Shown: positions 21,171 to 32,561, numbered from the stretch's first letter. The stretch is DNA of 64,000 nt from Ditylenchus dipsaci (GCA_004194705.1 SADC01001015.1:186001-250000); one strand, 5' to 3'. A program made the numbers and translations. Notes: generated from the letters alone by a model not told the origin.

Positions 21171-21489
21171 TTAATAATTGGTAGCAAAAATCTAAAAACC
21201 TAAGGTAGCAAAAATCTAAATCAAAAAAAAATTCCAGCGCCTTGATTCGTTAGTCGTGCAACCCCTACTCTGTCGATATTTAGCACCCAGTTCGATTAAA
21301 AACTTCCCCAGGCACTTTTTCGGTTGGGAGGGGGGGGCTGGTCTCTTACAAAAATATGACTTTTTATCAATTGTAACACGCCCTTTTTGGACTTTTTAGG
21401 CTTAGGGAAGGCCAGCGTATGTTACCGGGACTAGGAAGTGTCTTACGCACTTTTTCCAGGGTCTGTAACGAACATTTGTAGATTATATC
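21171..21489 (+). repeat. Dispersed 300-bp repeat, copy 2
   Basis: Direct copy of 10,796-11,092 with a small internal insertion near 21,200. Close identity over the whole length indicates a fairly recent duplication or transposition. Confidence 0.85.
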
Positions 21490-22620
21490 AAATTCGTGGG
21501 AACACAGTGAATGCATAAAATCAATGCACTAGCAATCCCTTTCAATGGGAAATAGGTAAGAATACCGTGCTGATCGCGGTTCTTGAAGCTACCCAGTCTC
21601 TTGGACATCCTTTTTGAATTCGCACTTTTCTCTTGTGGCGTCTTTTTTTTTATTTAAAAAGCGTATTTTTCTTAAAATCTTATGTGTTACTTTTTTTTCC
21701 CTTGCACAGGGAGCTGGCCGAAACGATGCCATCAGGATTGTGGAAAAAGTTTTTGGGTCATAGTTTAACACGATTACTTCTACTTTATCGCAGAATACTT
21801 GGGAGCTGCAATTTTTTGAATTTTTGAAACTTTACGCTGAAATCTTTATTTTGGAGCTTAAAAATCAACTAGCATTGAATAAAATTGCGTGTATTACTAT
21901 TTTTCGATTGTATGTGTATTTGACAAAATGTACTCTTCTTTTTTAATTTTGAGTTTGATGACTTTCCGAAAACTTTTCCTTAAAAAACAACAATTTTTGG
22001 TAAAAAAATTTTAAAAAATTTACTAAGGGTCAGTAATCGATATTTTACTCTTTTGACTGTTTTCCCTGGCTTTCTAAGATCATAGTCAAAATCTTACAAT
22101 ACGACTTTTTATCATAGCTAAAGACACCAGCAAAAAAATGCTGTGAACTGATGCTTTCGAAGAGGTGTGAACAACTGAGGTATGAGAGCTATAAATTAGC
22201 TTCCCTGTCAGAAATCCTTTTTGAGACATGTTAGCAAACCCAAATCATGCTTTTTGTGGTGGATTAAAACCCTTGTTCGGGTTGTAGACATCCCTTGCAA
22301 CAGAGGATACTTGCACACTAGGCTAGCTTTAGGACCAAGATTTTTTTGCGCTGACCAGTCGGGATATCAGGGCGGGATTATGGTCTAAAAACGGCTCAGT
22401 CAGGACCAGAATCCTATCTTTTCCGCATCTCTAGTTCTTTTTTGGCACTTTTGACGAGGCCTTTTAATGTTTCCTAAATTATCAGTTCTAGTACTTCCCT
22501 TGTTAGTGAAACCTTATGATCCTCCCTCAGGGGTTCACTAAATTGATGTTTGACTACCTATGATTTGCAGTTCTGTTACCTGTAAAAAGTTTTCTAAAAG
22601 CAGTGCATTTTAGATATCTG
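21490..22620. other. Upstream intergenic region, no gene seen
   Basis: A/T-rich sequence upstream of the RMDN-like gene. Overlapping ORFs at 21.6-21.8 kb on both strands have no domain. No clear TATA element or other promoter signal is recognisable. Confidence 0.5.
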
Positions 22621-22627
22621 TTCGTCA

Positions 22628-25225
22628 ATGTTCCGCACTTTTGCTAGTCGTCTGTTTCGTCGTCATTTTCCAGTCCTGGGTCGATCTGTCAAGTACTGTA
22701 TTACTGCTGGAGGTGCCGCAACTGGTGGTGCATCCCTGTCTCTTTCCTTCTTTAGTGGCGAAACAACTGCTCGTTCCCAAGCAGATGTTGCGGCGATGAG
22801 TAAAGAGCTGGATGTTCTTGTCCACATTCGTGAGTCAGATGTTTTCTACGATAACTACATGTTGGACAGGGCATATGAAATTTTGCAAAAGTGTGTATTC
22901 TAATGCTCTCTTAATCTTTTTTTAAACTCCATAATCTTTTCAGATACAAGTCTTCAGACAACCCTGAACTTCTTTGGGTACTTTTTATGCTTAGGCTTAG
23001 CGCATTTGTTTGTGCATCGCTAGGGACCTTTTTTGAATAAGAGTGTCACCCACTTTTTAATTATGATTCATTCTGAGGTCCTCTATAAATTGAACGCCGT
23101 TAAAAAGTTTTCAGAAAAATGGCCCATTACAGTCGTAGGTTATGTCTGGAGATCCATCTACGAAATTTTTTGGATCGGTGTCCCTCCCCGTCAAGAATTT
23201 ATTTTTGTCAAAGTTTCGAAATAGCGGAGTTAAAAGATGTTTTATAATTAAAAAGTACCAAATGGTATATTTATCACCTTCTCTCGTTTTTTTGTCAAAA
23301 AAAAATTGCGCATAAAAAAGACTACTAAGTTCCGTATAGTAGACAGTTAGTAGCGCATTTCGAATTCAAATATTGGGATGGGCCCACCTAAATGGGGTCA
23401 GCAATTATTGAATTTGATAAGCAGTATAAAATGAGCTTACCCGGTGCTTGAGACCGAAATAAAGGCATAAGCCAGCAGTGCTCTTTTCTCTCGAAAATGT
23501 CGAAAAAATAAGTCAATAAATGTCCCCTGCTGTGTTTAATGCTTGAATAATTTTTTTTCATCTTCCAATTACCGTATAACCTCTATTAAACGGGCATGCC
23601 CGTTTAATTTTCAACCCCTAAAAAATCGAAAAAAAATATTTTGATTTTGAGATTCTTGGGTACTCAAAAAAATCTAAAAAGCGGAATCAACTAAGATCGA
23701 GGTGATCAAGAAAACACGAAAAACAGATTTGCAAAAAAAATTTTTGCGCTGAGATATAGGTCCTTGAGGGTGCCCGTTTATTAGAGGGTGTCCGTTTATT
23801 GGAGGGTGTCCGTTTAATAGAGGTTTTACGGTATGTAATTTTTAGCGTCTCGCTCGAGTACTATGTGAACTAGGCAAAAATGCTGAAAATAACAAGGAAA
23901 AGAAGCGTCTGTTCTCGGAGGCCTTGGAAGTGGCCAAAAGCGCGTTGGACTATGAATCAAATGCTCGAGATGGTAAATGTTTCGCAGCTCACAAGTGGTG
24001 AGATAATTTTCTTTTTTTTCGGGCTTCATAATCTTATTTCGACTTCAAGGTATGCCATTGTTCTTAACTACGTCAGTGAACAGGAAGGCACCAAGTCCCA
24101 AATCAAGAATTCGGTGGATGTCAAGACGCACTTTGAACGAGCTGTGCAGTTGAACCCGTTGGACCCTACTAGCTGGCATCTTCTCGGTAGATTTTTAACC
24201 GAGAAATTCCGCCACTTTTAAGCGGACATAGCTTTCTTATGAGACCATATTTTCGAGTTTTTTTCTGACAGAGCGATTCAGGATACCTGACACTTTATTG
24301 ATTTACAGTGTGAGTCAAGAAATCTGAGCACTATTGAGCGGCCATAACTTTTTGTCTAGGGCGAATTTCTAAATTCTGTAAACACCAATCGACTCAGATT
24401 GAAAAGCAATTTTTTTGGCACCCACAATTTACCTTGGTTCCCATGTGGTTAAAATCTTGGTCAGCTGATATCCTCTGGATGGGCAGGGCCGAAACCCGCG
24501 GACCAAGCGAAAATCATGTTTTTCACATTATATACCCACAAAATTGTTATAGAATAACTGTGTTGTCAACTCACAGAATTTTGTACTCAGCCTAAACAAA
24601 AAGTTATGGCCGTTCAATAGTGTTTGAATTACTTGACTCACCCTGTATAATGCCGAAAATTCGGCTTTTGCTTGATACCCCTCTAATTCGGACCGTGCAT
24701 ATTCAGGGCCAATTATAAGCACCGAAATCACACGGGAAAAAATAAAAATTTGTGTTTTTGAGATCAAATATCAACAAATTCTCGTGATTCTGAGCCGCTG
24801 TCTAAAAGTGTGGCCTAATTTCTTATGAACCGTGTAAAATGAATCTCGAATTATGAATATCGCCTTTTAATTTCAGGAGTGTGGCACTTCAGTTTTGCTG
24901 ATTTGTCTGGCATGAGTCGTATGGCCGCATCTGCTTTCTTCGCATCACCGCCATCATCTACTTTTGAGGAAGCTCTTCACCACTTCCAGCGAGCCGAAGT
25001 TGTCCAGCCTGGTTTTACTCAACAAATGCTTTTTACATGGGTCTCTGCTTGGAGAAATTGAATCGAGGTAAAGAAGAAACAGTGGAGTGGTTCAAGAAGG
25101 CTTTTCAAGCACCAGTTCTCACAAAGGATGATATGGAAACGCATGTGAGAGCGGCTGAGCATCTCACCAAGAAATATGGATTCAGTAAAGAAAAGCTAGC
25201 AGCATTGATAAGCAATCGTCCTTGA
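22628..25225 (+). CDS. RMDN1: RMDN-family TPR protein
   Basis: Regulator of microtubule dynamics family (RMDN/FAM82), TPR-fold proteins linked to microtubules or mitochondria. Exons: 22,628-22,890, 22,944-22,977, 23,846-23,997, 24,050-24,186 and 24,877-25,225, all GT-AG with consistent phases. The N-terminus is Arg-rich then hydrophobic (FRTFASRLFRRHF), suiting a mitochondrial presequence or anchor. Family landmarks in order: YKSSDNPELLWRLARVLCEL, FAAHKWYAIVLNYVSEQEGT, HFERAVQLNPLDPTSWHLLG, WHFSFADL, and TFEEALHHFQRAEVVQPGF. The last exon needs one extra T in a T4 run near 25,015 to read GFYSTNAFYMGLCLEKLNRG. Intron 2 contains a MITE ending about 13 bp before the acceptor, and intron 4 a mariner-like MITE. 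AATAAA follows at 25,275. The exact paralogue (RMDN1, 2 or 3) is not settled. Confidence 0.92.
23573..23833. mobile_element. ACCGTATTT-family MITE in RMDN intron
   Basis: Inverted termini TACCGTATAACCTCTATTAA and TTAATAGAGGTTTTACGGTA. The right subterminal region has two and a half tandem copies of GTTTATTAGAGGGTGTCC (23,777-23,825), an 18-mer almost identical to the satellite unit at 1-3,983. It lies just upstream of the exon 3 acceptor. Confidence 0.88.
24306..24645. mobile_element. Mariner-like MITE in RMDN intron
   Basis: Inverted termini CAGTGTGAGTCAAGAAATCT and complement ending TTGACTCACCCTG, flanked by TA. The arms continue through CACTATTGAGCGGCCATAAC. A related, solitary arm appears at 29,270-29,340. 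Confidence 0.85.
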
Positions 25226-25274
25226 AAATTGCATGTAGTATTTCAGGGCTTATTTTGGTGTTATTGTGTATCTG

Positions 25275-25280
25275 AATAAA
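25275..25280 (+). terminator. Poly(A) signal of RMDN-like gene
   Basis: AATAAA 50 bp after the TGA stop. Confidence 0.75.
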
Positions 25281-27167
25281 TTATTTGTTTACGACGGTCT
25301 GTGACTCGACTTTGGAAGATTACGTGTTACGGCAGTTAGCAGTCATTTAGGAGCTTTGTGCACGGTACCCTTCTTTAAGATCCTTACTTGTCTTTTGTTA
25401 CAGATTCCCATTGCGGAGGTGGCAAACAGTTTTTGACTAAAATAGTTTTAAGGATCAGGAAGCATCCACTATCTAAATATTATGGGACACGGTCAATTCA
25501 CTCCCCGGTCAATTCACTCCCTGTATCGATTCACTCCCCGTATCAATTCACTCCCTGATAAATTCCCTGAACGAAACTATTTTAGATACCAATTTTAATT
25601 TTTCTTTCCTTACTGCAGGGATAATTTAGCGGCACTAAAAACATAAAGTAATTCACCCTAGAAGAGTACGTGGATGACCACAAAATGTCTTAGAAGATGG
25701 AATTGGAACATAAAAAAATTGGGACCTACAGCATGAAGAAACTCTGGTACGCATTCTTTTTCATGCATCCAGAGTCACTTTCGAGTGATTTGTGTCTAAA
25801 GTATGTGGATATGTGTATGTGGGTGTGCACATCTCAACGTTAAGCCACCAAGGGGCGGGACGCAGGGGGCTTGATGGTTTGATTGTAATTTAATTTATTT
25901 TTTCTCCCGACTTCTGAGTAAAGGGATTTTTGTTATTCCAATGGTCCTTATTGACCTGCAGTGGCACAAATCCACCCTTAGTGGCTTAGACATAATTTCA
26001 ATTGTCCTGACTCTCCCTTAATGGTTTAGGTTACCCTAAACCATCCAGATGCACAAAACAACTAGTCGTCCGGCATAAAGTTATTTTGGAACAATATCAG
26101 CAGCCAACAATTAAAGTAATTTTCCATTTTTTGTCAGGAAAAAATGTATATTTGGAATGGCCGCAAGTTGAGGGCCGCAAGTCAGAATGGCCGCAAGTTG
26201 GGAGTTTACCCATGAGATACCTGGGGGGCTGTACCGAAAAAGGTAAAGAAATATTTGGTAAAAGGCACATTTGGTAAAAATTTTTTGGTAAAAATTTTTT
26301 TGGTAAAAGCACATTTGTAACAATTTTTTGGTAAAGGCACATTTGGTAAAAAAATTTTTGGTAAAGGCACATTTGGTAAAAAAATTTTTGGTAAGGCACA
26401 TTTGGTAAATTTTCTTTTAGTAAGGCACTTTGTAGTTGTTTTTGTGTCAAAGACCTTCTTATTCCAACTTTTTCTTCTCTTTCCCTTTCTTTCTCCAGGT
26501 TTCTATATCTATATTCTCCCAGTAAAATTCTTCTTAATTATACTCATTTTTTCTAACTTAAAATTATGTGTTAGATTAGGTTTGTTAGGACCAAAATCAA
26601 TATTTCACCCACGCAAACCCAAAACGTGCGGTGGTTACCTCCTGGTCAGGTGGATGTCCACCTGGATGGCCTACAAAATTAAAATTTCTTTAGAATAAAA
26701 AATAAACCATTTTTATTACTAAAAATTGTGTGAGGAATTCGGCTTGTTAAGACCAAAAGTGCGATTTTACCTACCCAACTCCAAACCTGGGGTGGCTACT
26801 ACCTGGACAGGTTGATATCCAGGTAACTCCAGAGTAGTGGTAAATTCACCCAAACGACCTGAAAAGTCAAACGCCTGCTTTATATCTTTCATTATGGTAA
26901 AAAAAAGGTATGCGCTCAGGTGGATTCGAACCAGCGACCTGAATCAACCCTTCGAATTACTAACAACCCCATCATGCAGTGTGACCAAACCAAGTGGTCG
27001 TCCACTTGGATCAAAAATTGTTTTTTCACGTTTTCGGTTCCAAAACAACTTTTCTGCACTAATTCGAGCATCCTGAAGATGGTTTGACAGTGGTAAAATC
27101 AGGTTTCACCGAGAAATTTTTGAGTTATTGCTAACGATTGATTTTGATAAATCAACAATTAGCAATA

Positions 27168-27353
27168 CAGTCGAACCTCGATTTAGTGGCACCCCGATTT
27201 AGTGGCACCCTCGATTTAGTGGCACCCTGGGGGCGATTTGGTTGGCCAGAGTTGGCCAAACTTGGCCAAAGTTTACCCCCGATTTAGTGGCACCTCGATT
27301 TAGTGGCACCTAAGGCTCGGCCCCTAGGGTGCCACTAAATCGAGGTTTGACTG
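27168..27353. mobile_element. Mariner-like MITE nested in palindrome centre
   Basis: Inverted termini CAGTCGAACCTCGATTTAGT and complement, flanked by TA. The arms contain repeats of CGATTTAGTGGCACC. It sits at the loop of the host element's internal palindrome, where the sister copy near 8,060 has no insertion. Confidence 0.88.
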
Positions 27354-27499
27354 TAACTTAAAAATTTCTTGGTAAAACGTGATTTTACCACTGTCAAACC
27401 ATCTTCAGCATACTCGAATCAGTGCAGAAATAATGTTTTAGAACCCGGAAACGTGAAAAGCATTTTCGATCCAAGTGGACGACCACTTGGTTTGGTTCG

Positions 27500-27720
27500 T
27501 CCCTCTGGATGGAGTTCTGAGCGATTATAAGTGGTGATGTAGAGCTTGCTGGTTCAAATCCACCTGGACGCATACCTTATTTTTTATCATGATTTGAGTA
27601 TTTGAGTGGTGTAGAAGTCCATGCACTCATCACCAAGGTCGCTGGTTCAAACCCCTCTGGGTGCAATTGTCCTGAGTAGAGGACCTCGATTCATGTCCTG
27701 GTCACTAGGTGCTTGACGGG
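27500..27720 (+). repeat. tRNA-like (SINE-type) dimeric block
   Basis: B-box-like GCTGGTTCAAATCCACC and, 100 bp later, GTCGCTGGTTCAAACCCC, with a GAGTGGTGTAGAAGTCC A-box-like segment between. Parallel to 8,150-8,330. Confidence 0.55.
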
Positions 27721-28519
27721 GCTCGGAGAGCATAAAGTGCTTTTAGATGATTGGGGAAACGTCTATGCCCTCCGAAAACGGTGTCTCTGTGACCAAAACA
27801 GCCAATTCCGCGTCGAATAAGATCTATGGCCAAAAACAAGAACTTTATGACCAAAAAGATATACCACCCGAAAATATCCACGGAAAAGTTTTCTCACCAC
27901 ATGTGCCTTTACCAAAAGAAATTTTACCAAATATGCCTTTACCAAAAAAATTTTACCAAATGTGCCTTTACCAAATGTGCCTTTACCAAATGTGCTTTTA
28001 CCAAATTTTTTTTTACCAAAAAGTTTTTTTACCAAATGTGCCTTTACCAAAAAAAATTTTACAAAATGTGCCTTACCAAATGTGCTTTTACCAAATTTTT
28101 TTTTACCAAAGGTTTTTTTACCAAATCTGCCTTTTACCAAATATTCCTTTACCTTTTTCGGCACAGGCACCTGGGGTACTACTGCCCAGGCACACATACT
28201 TAAGTATCGATACTTAGGTACAACAAGCTGAGCTTAACCTGGATACCTATTTTTTTACGTTTTTGGGCACCAAAACTTGTTTTCTGCACTAATTTGAGCA
28301 TTCTAAAGACGATTTGACAGTAGTAAAATTACGTTTTAATTGTATGTTTACATGGGATTAATCGGCGGATGGGATCGATCGTCATACTGCTCTGGAGGGG
28401 GGGGGGTGTTATTATGTACTTTAGCCAAAATCGTTTCAGGGAGTGAATCGATCTGGGGAGTGAAATGATCAGGGAGTGAATTGACCGGGGAGTGAATTTT
28501 GACATGTACCAAATATTAT

Positions 28520-29627
28520 GGGGCTATTATTACCGAGAAAGTAGTGCTCAGGTGGTGATACCAAAGCGGTGACTAGGTATCGTTACAGCTGTGCAACTGA
28601 CTAAATACTGGCACTTAAGTAGTGTGCCGGTGGTGGTACCATTGTCAAGGAATTCAGGTAGTGGTATGTGGATGGTAGTGGGGTATATTATATACTCCGA
28701 TGGTTCGAATACCACTGCGAGCATGCATATTTTTTCACTTTTTGTCGATTGCTTTTTTTCTTTCTCCTACTTACTACTCTTTTGAAAATCTTTCAGTTAA
28801 CTCGATTTTTTGAAAATTTTTGACCTTATTTCATGTCGTTATACACTTTTTTGTTTAAAATTTTGGGCATGTCACCTGCGATCGAAAGCTTGGAATGTTA
28901 GCTACACGATGGTGTTAAAATTTCTTGGTTTATAAAAGAAAGATGTATCTAATTCAATAAAAACATTTTCGGTTTTTTCGGGTAATTTCGGGTAACTTTA
29001 CTGGTAATTTTAAATTTCGATTTGGTAAATGTCGTTTTGTGAAATGTCTTTTTGGCAAATGTCGTTTCGGCAAATGTCGTCTTTGGCAAGTATCACCTAG
29101 CTAGCTTAAGCCTTAGTTTAGGGATAGGCCAGCGTATGTTAGGAACTTTTTCCGGGGTAATCTGGGATTGGGACTAATATTTGATTGCTTTTTTCTGAGG
29201 TTTAATAAAAAAGAGATTTGGGACAAAATGGGACTAAAGGTACCTAACGTCAACGCACTAAAAATTCCATCACTTTTAAGCGGCCATAACTTTTTTATGG
29301 GCTTTTTCGAAATTCTGTAAACCCTAATCGATCAGCTCTTAATATCACTTTTTTGGTGTATAATGTTAAAAACACTATTTTTTGCTTGGTCCCCTCTGTG
29401 GTTTGGGCCTTGCCCTTCCAGAGGCCATCCACAGACCGAGACCAGGATTTGAATAAAAATAAATTTGAATTCCCGCCTTGCAGAATTTTCATTTTATTTG
29501 GCAAAATCAACTGATCATCCTATTAAATTTCATTTGTCTCTTCATCTTCATTTGTGAAGGGGACATCCCGTGCCATTTGAAAAAATTAAGGCGGTGTGCC
29601 AGTGGTTATTTTTTTGGGAGCCTTTTA
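28520..29627. other. Intergenic with repeat fragments
   Basis: 28,540-28,730 has a tRNA-like GATGGTTCGAATACCACTGC sequence. 29,020-29,095 has tandem TTTGGCAAATGTCGT units resembling transposon end arrays. 29,270-29,340 is one arm of the mariner-like MITE found in the RMDN gene. No gene recognised. Confidence 0.5.
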
Positions 29628-30979
29628 CCGTATTTTCTCTAATAAGCGCCCGGGGCGCTTATTAGAGAGTGGCAATTTTTTCAAACTTTAAGTGGTCTGA
29701 AACTTTGGTTTTCATTAACTTTTTGAGCTCTGTAAAAAGTGCCTGTTAGATTTTTAAAAGGCTCAAATTGATTTCACACCCCAAAATACTGATTTCCCGC
29801 AGTAAATTTATTTTTTCTCGCAGTAAATTCAAATTTCAAGCAAAATACTGATTTCCCGCAGTGAATTACTGATTTCCCGCAGTAAATTTGAAAATTTGTG
29901 CAATTCCAGTCAAAAGTTTGCAACAATACGGTTTTACAGTCAGAATCGACGTTGAATCGCTAAGAATCCCAGGCTAAAGTGGCCAGAAGCCAATAAAAAC
30001 TGATGTTTAAAAAGCTTATCTATTTGTGAAAAAAACATTTGCGCGCATCGAAATCCCGTTCTAATTCACTCAATTTCTCAGAACTCAACTCTGAACTATT
30101 ACAAACATTTTTTAAATGCCCTTAACCTTTGAAAATCACTCAAAGTAGTGTTTGGAGTAGTGTGGAGTGGTGTGTACTGATCCGGAATGAAATTTTTAGC
30201 AAATCCGGGCGTCAAATGGCGATTCTCACTCTGCAAACTCACGTTAAACAGCACTAAAAAAGTATCATCTTTATCTACGGAGCAACAATAACAGCAGTAA
30301 TAACAATTAACAATTTTCATTTCTAAAGGCGCTCTAAAGCCCGGCCAACTTTCTTTCTTCGCCCCTTTTTCTTCTTGGCTCCAGTGGTCGTGGTAGTGGA
30401 TCAATAAGTCTTTCGGTTTCCGGTTTCCAGAATTTCGAAGGATCTGGTACCTACAATTACTAAAAGTAGGCGAACTGAACTTAGAACTCTAAGAACTCTT
30501 CTTTATGATAAGTCTAGCTTGTGTTTTCGGATAGCCGAAAATCGACATCTTCTTTCGATTTGCAATTTTTTCGTTTGTCCATATAGCTATAGGTCCTCCG
30601 GGCATTTTGAAACAATTGCTGTAAAAAGCAAATAAAATATTTTCATATGTTCATGAGATAACTGTGTGATATTAGTATGGACAAAAATGCGAAAAAAACC
30701 CGAATTGCACAAAGTCACCAAATTTACTGCGGGAAATCTAAAATTTACTGCGGGAAATCATTATTTTGTTTGAAATTCAAATTTACTGCGGGAGAAAATA
30801 AATTTACTGCGGGAAATCAGTATTTTGGTGTGTGTTTTCACCTACAGCCATTTTTAAAATCCCTCGCAGGAACTTTTTACAGAACTTAAAAAGTTAATGA
30901 AAACAGAAGTTTCAGAGCACTTAAAGTTAGGGGGGGGGCGCTAATTAGAGAGGGGGCGCTTATTAGAGAAAATACGGTA
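29628..30979. mobile_element. Large ACCGTATTT-family element
   Basis: Inverted termini ACCGTATTTTCTCTAATAAG and complement enclose 1.35 kb. Inner arms pair over about 100 bp (29,690-29,760 with 30,850-30,925). Arrays of ATTTCCCGCAGTAAATTT (29,790-29,895) face the complement array (30,718-30,815). The minus ORF at 30,099-30,404 inside has no recognisable domain. Confidence 0.75.
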
Positions 30980-30999
30980 TATCCGTGTTGATCGATATC

Positions 31000-31470
31000 T
31001 TTTGAGTTTTCTGTCTTATATTAAAAGTTGCCATGAGGTGATCTGTATCACATTTCATGCAAAGCACTTCTTTTTGCGGTGTAGCGCACGCGGATGTCCC
31101 TTTCAGTCCAAGTTAATTTTTTTCGTTTCAGTCAAAAAGGTGGTGTCCCAAAAGTGTCCCTTTTTGCGAAAAAGTGCCACCTTTTGTAGGAATTTCCCTT
31201 GTTTGTGTTAAATTTCATCGTTTAGATGACGCGTAACTGGTTAATAATGTCGAGCTGTGTTTTCACGAATACAATCTGTGTGGATGTAAAGAAGAACGAC
31301 TTCTTACAAAAGGAGGCACATTTTGACTAAAAGAGGCTTTTTTCATAAAAGAGGGCACTTTTTCAATAAAGAAGCATATTTTCACAAAGGGGCCTATTTT
31401 CACAAAAAAGGGAGCGCTTTTTGCCATAAGGGGCTTTTTACGTATCGTCCAGTGAAATATTCTTTCATAA
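31000..31470. other. RPL22 upstream region
   Basis: Contains diverged runs of AAAAGTGTCCCTTTTTGCGA and AAAGGGGCCTATTTTCACAA words forming weak inverted repeats. No TATA box is obvious. A TTTTTAG sequence at 31,475-31,481, just before the ATG at 31,489, could be a cis- or trans-splice acceptor. Confidence 0.4.
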
Positions 31471-31488
31471 AAAGTTTTTAGAGCAAAA

Positions 31489-32561
31489 ATGGTTGTCCCA
31501 AAAGCCAAGTCATCCGGGAAGGGCCCTGCTAAGCCTACTGCTGCCGTTGCCAAACCTGCTGAGCCTAAAGCTGCTGGTGCACAGCCTGTTGACGCGAAAG
31601 CTGCCGCAAAGAAGACCGCTAAGCCTGCAGCCAAGTCTGTCGCTCAGCCTGCTGAAACCAAGCCAGCTACTGCAAAACCTGCCGAAGTGAAGCCCGCCGA
31701 AGCAAAGCCTGCTGCCGCCAAGCCAGCCGTAGTAAAGTCTGCTGCAAAAAAGATAAAGCCGAAGGTGAAGACTTCCACGAAGCAAATCGTTAAGAAGACA
31801 GCTACTGGTGCTGCCGGCAAAAGAAGAAGAAGCAAGTGCTGCAGTTCCACATCGAGTGCAAGAACCCAGTGGAGGATGGTATCTTGAAGACCAACAGCTT
31901 TGTATGTTTTTTCAGTAATAAAGTGTTGTAAGTTTGACCTGTCATGGTGGTCTTATATTTGTGATGGCCTTGCAATCGATTTGTACTCTAGGACTGTTCT
32001 AAGGTGGCCTTTTACTGGGAATATCCCAGTAATGGAGCGACTTTGTACCCGATTTCCATAGTACCTCAAACTTTTTTTATCGGCGTTGTATTAGCGGTGT
32101 CTGGCCAATTTGCAACATTTCACTCTTAGCTGCCTTTCAATTGCAATTTCAATAACGGTCTTAAAATTAGGGCTAATGTGTTGATTATGTGTTTTGAACG
32201 GGCATAGGGTTATCTTCCCTAACTAGCCCCGTTTCAGGAAACATTTCTTAATGAGCACATCAAAGTGGGTGGCAAGACAAAGCAGCTGGCAGCCAATGGA
32301 GTGCAAGTGGAAGCCACAAAGACCAAGATCACTGTCACTTCTGACAATGCTTTCTCTAAGCGCTATCTCAAGGTGGGCAACTTCATTTAAGTTGGGTTTT
32401 TGGCTCTCTATTGATATTTTCAGTATCTGACAAAGAAGTATTTGAAGCGTAACAGTCTTCGCGATTGGCTCCGAGTTGTGGCAAGTGCTAAGGACACATA
32501 TGAATTGCGCTACTTCCAGATCAATCAGGAGGACGAGGGAGACAGTGACAACGAGGCCTAA
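31489..32561 (+). CDS. RPL22: 60S ribosomal protein L22
   Basis: Large-subunit ribosomal protein eL22. Exons 31,489-31,901, 32,238-32,372 and 32,424-32,561, all phase 0 with GT-AG introns. About 110 N-terminal residues are rich in Ala, Lys and Pro, with [18 protein letters not shown] repeats, like the histone H1-like extension of Drosophila RpL22. The core follows: [20 protein letters not shown], then [24 protein letters not shown], and [20 protein letters not shown], ending [11 protein letters not shown]. To enter the core the frame must gain one base in the A4 run at 31,819-31,822; as assembled, translation stops at 31,887. All other features (introns, poly(A) signal, conservation) are intact, so a consensus error is likelier than a pseudogene. 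Confidence 0.95.

Larger units (their letters stand above)
26227..28168. mobile_element. Transposon with terminal TTTGGTAAA arrays
   Basis: Termini GGCTGTACCGAAAAAGGTAA and near complement CTTTTTCGGCACAGGC are flanked by the duplication ACCTGGGG (26,219-26,226 and 28,169-28,176). Inverted arrays of GGCACATTTGGTAAAAAAAT-type units fill 26,240-26,430 and 27,895-28,150. The interior holds paired CCAAGTGGTCGTCCACTTGG palindromes, tRNA-like blocks and a nested mariner-like MITE. It is homologous in architecture and internal sequence to 7,143-8,614, although the array units differ (GGTAAA versus GCTAAA). Confidence 0.85.
25484..28510. mobile_element. 3-kb transposon, 9-bp TSD, GGTCAATTCACTCCC arrays
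   Basis: Flanked by a perfect 9-bp duplication AAATATTAT (25,475-25,483 and 28,511-28,519), which suits a Mutator-like element. The ends carry inverted arrays of GGTCAATTCACTCCCC (25,490-25,560 and 28,437-28,500). Most of the interior is a second transposon (26,227-28,168). A diverged relative with GGTCAATTCGTCCAC units is at 50,876-52,011. No transposase is visible, so it is non-autonomous. Confidence 0.85.

Noticed and set aside
23973..23987. A 15-bp intron in the RMDN gene
   Set aside because: GTAAATGTTTCGCAG looks like a mini-intron, but it reads through in frame (DGKCFAAHKW) and matches the family without splicing.
27747..28231. Overlapping ORFs rich in Lys/Phe/Tyr/Pro on both strands (also 26,097-26,450)
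   Set aside because: Products of the TTTGGTAAA terminal arrays of a transposon.
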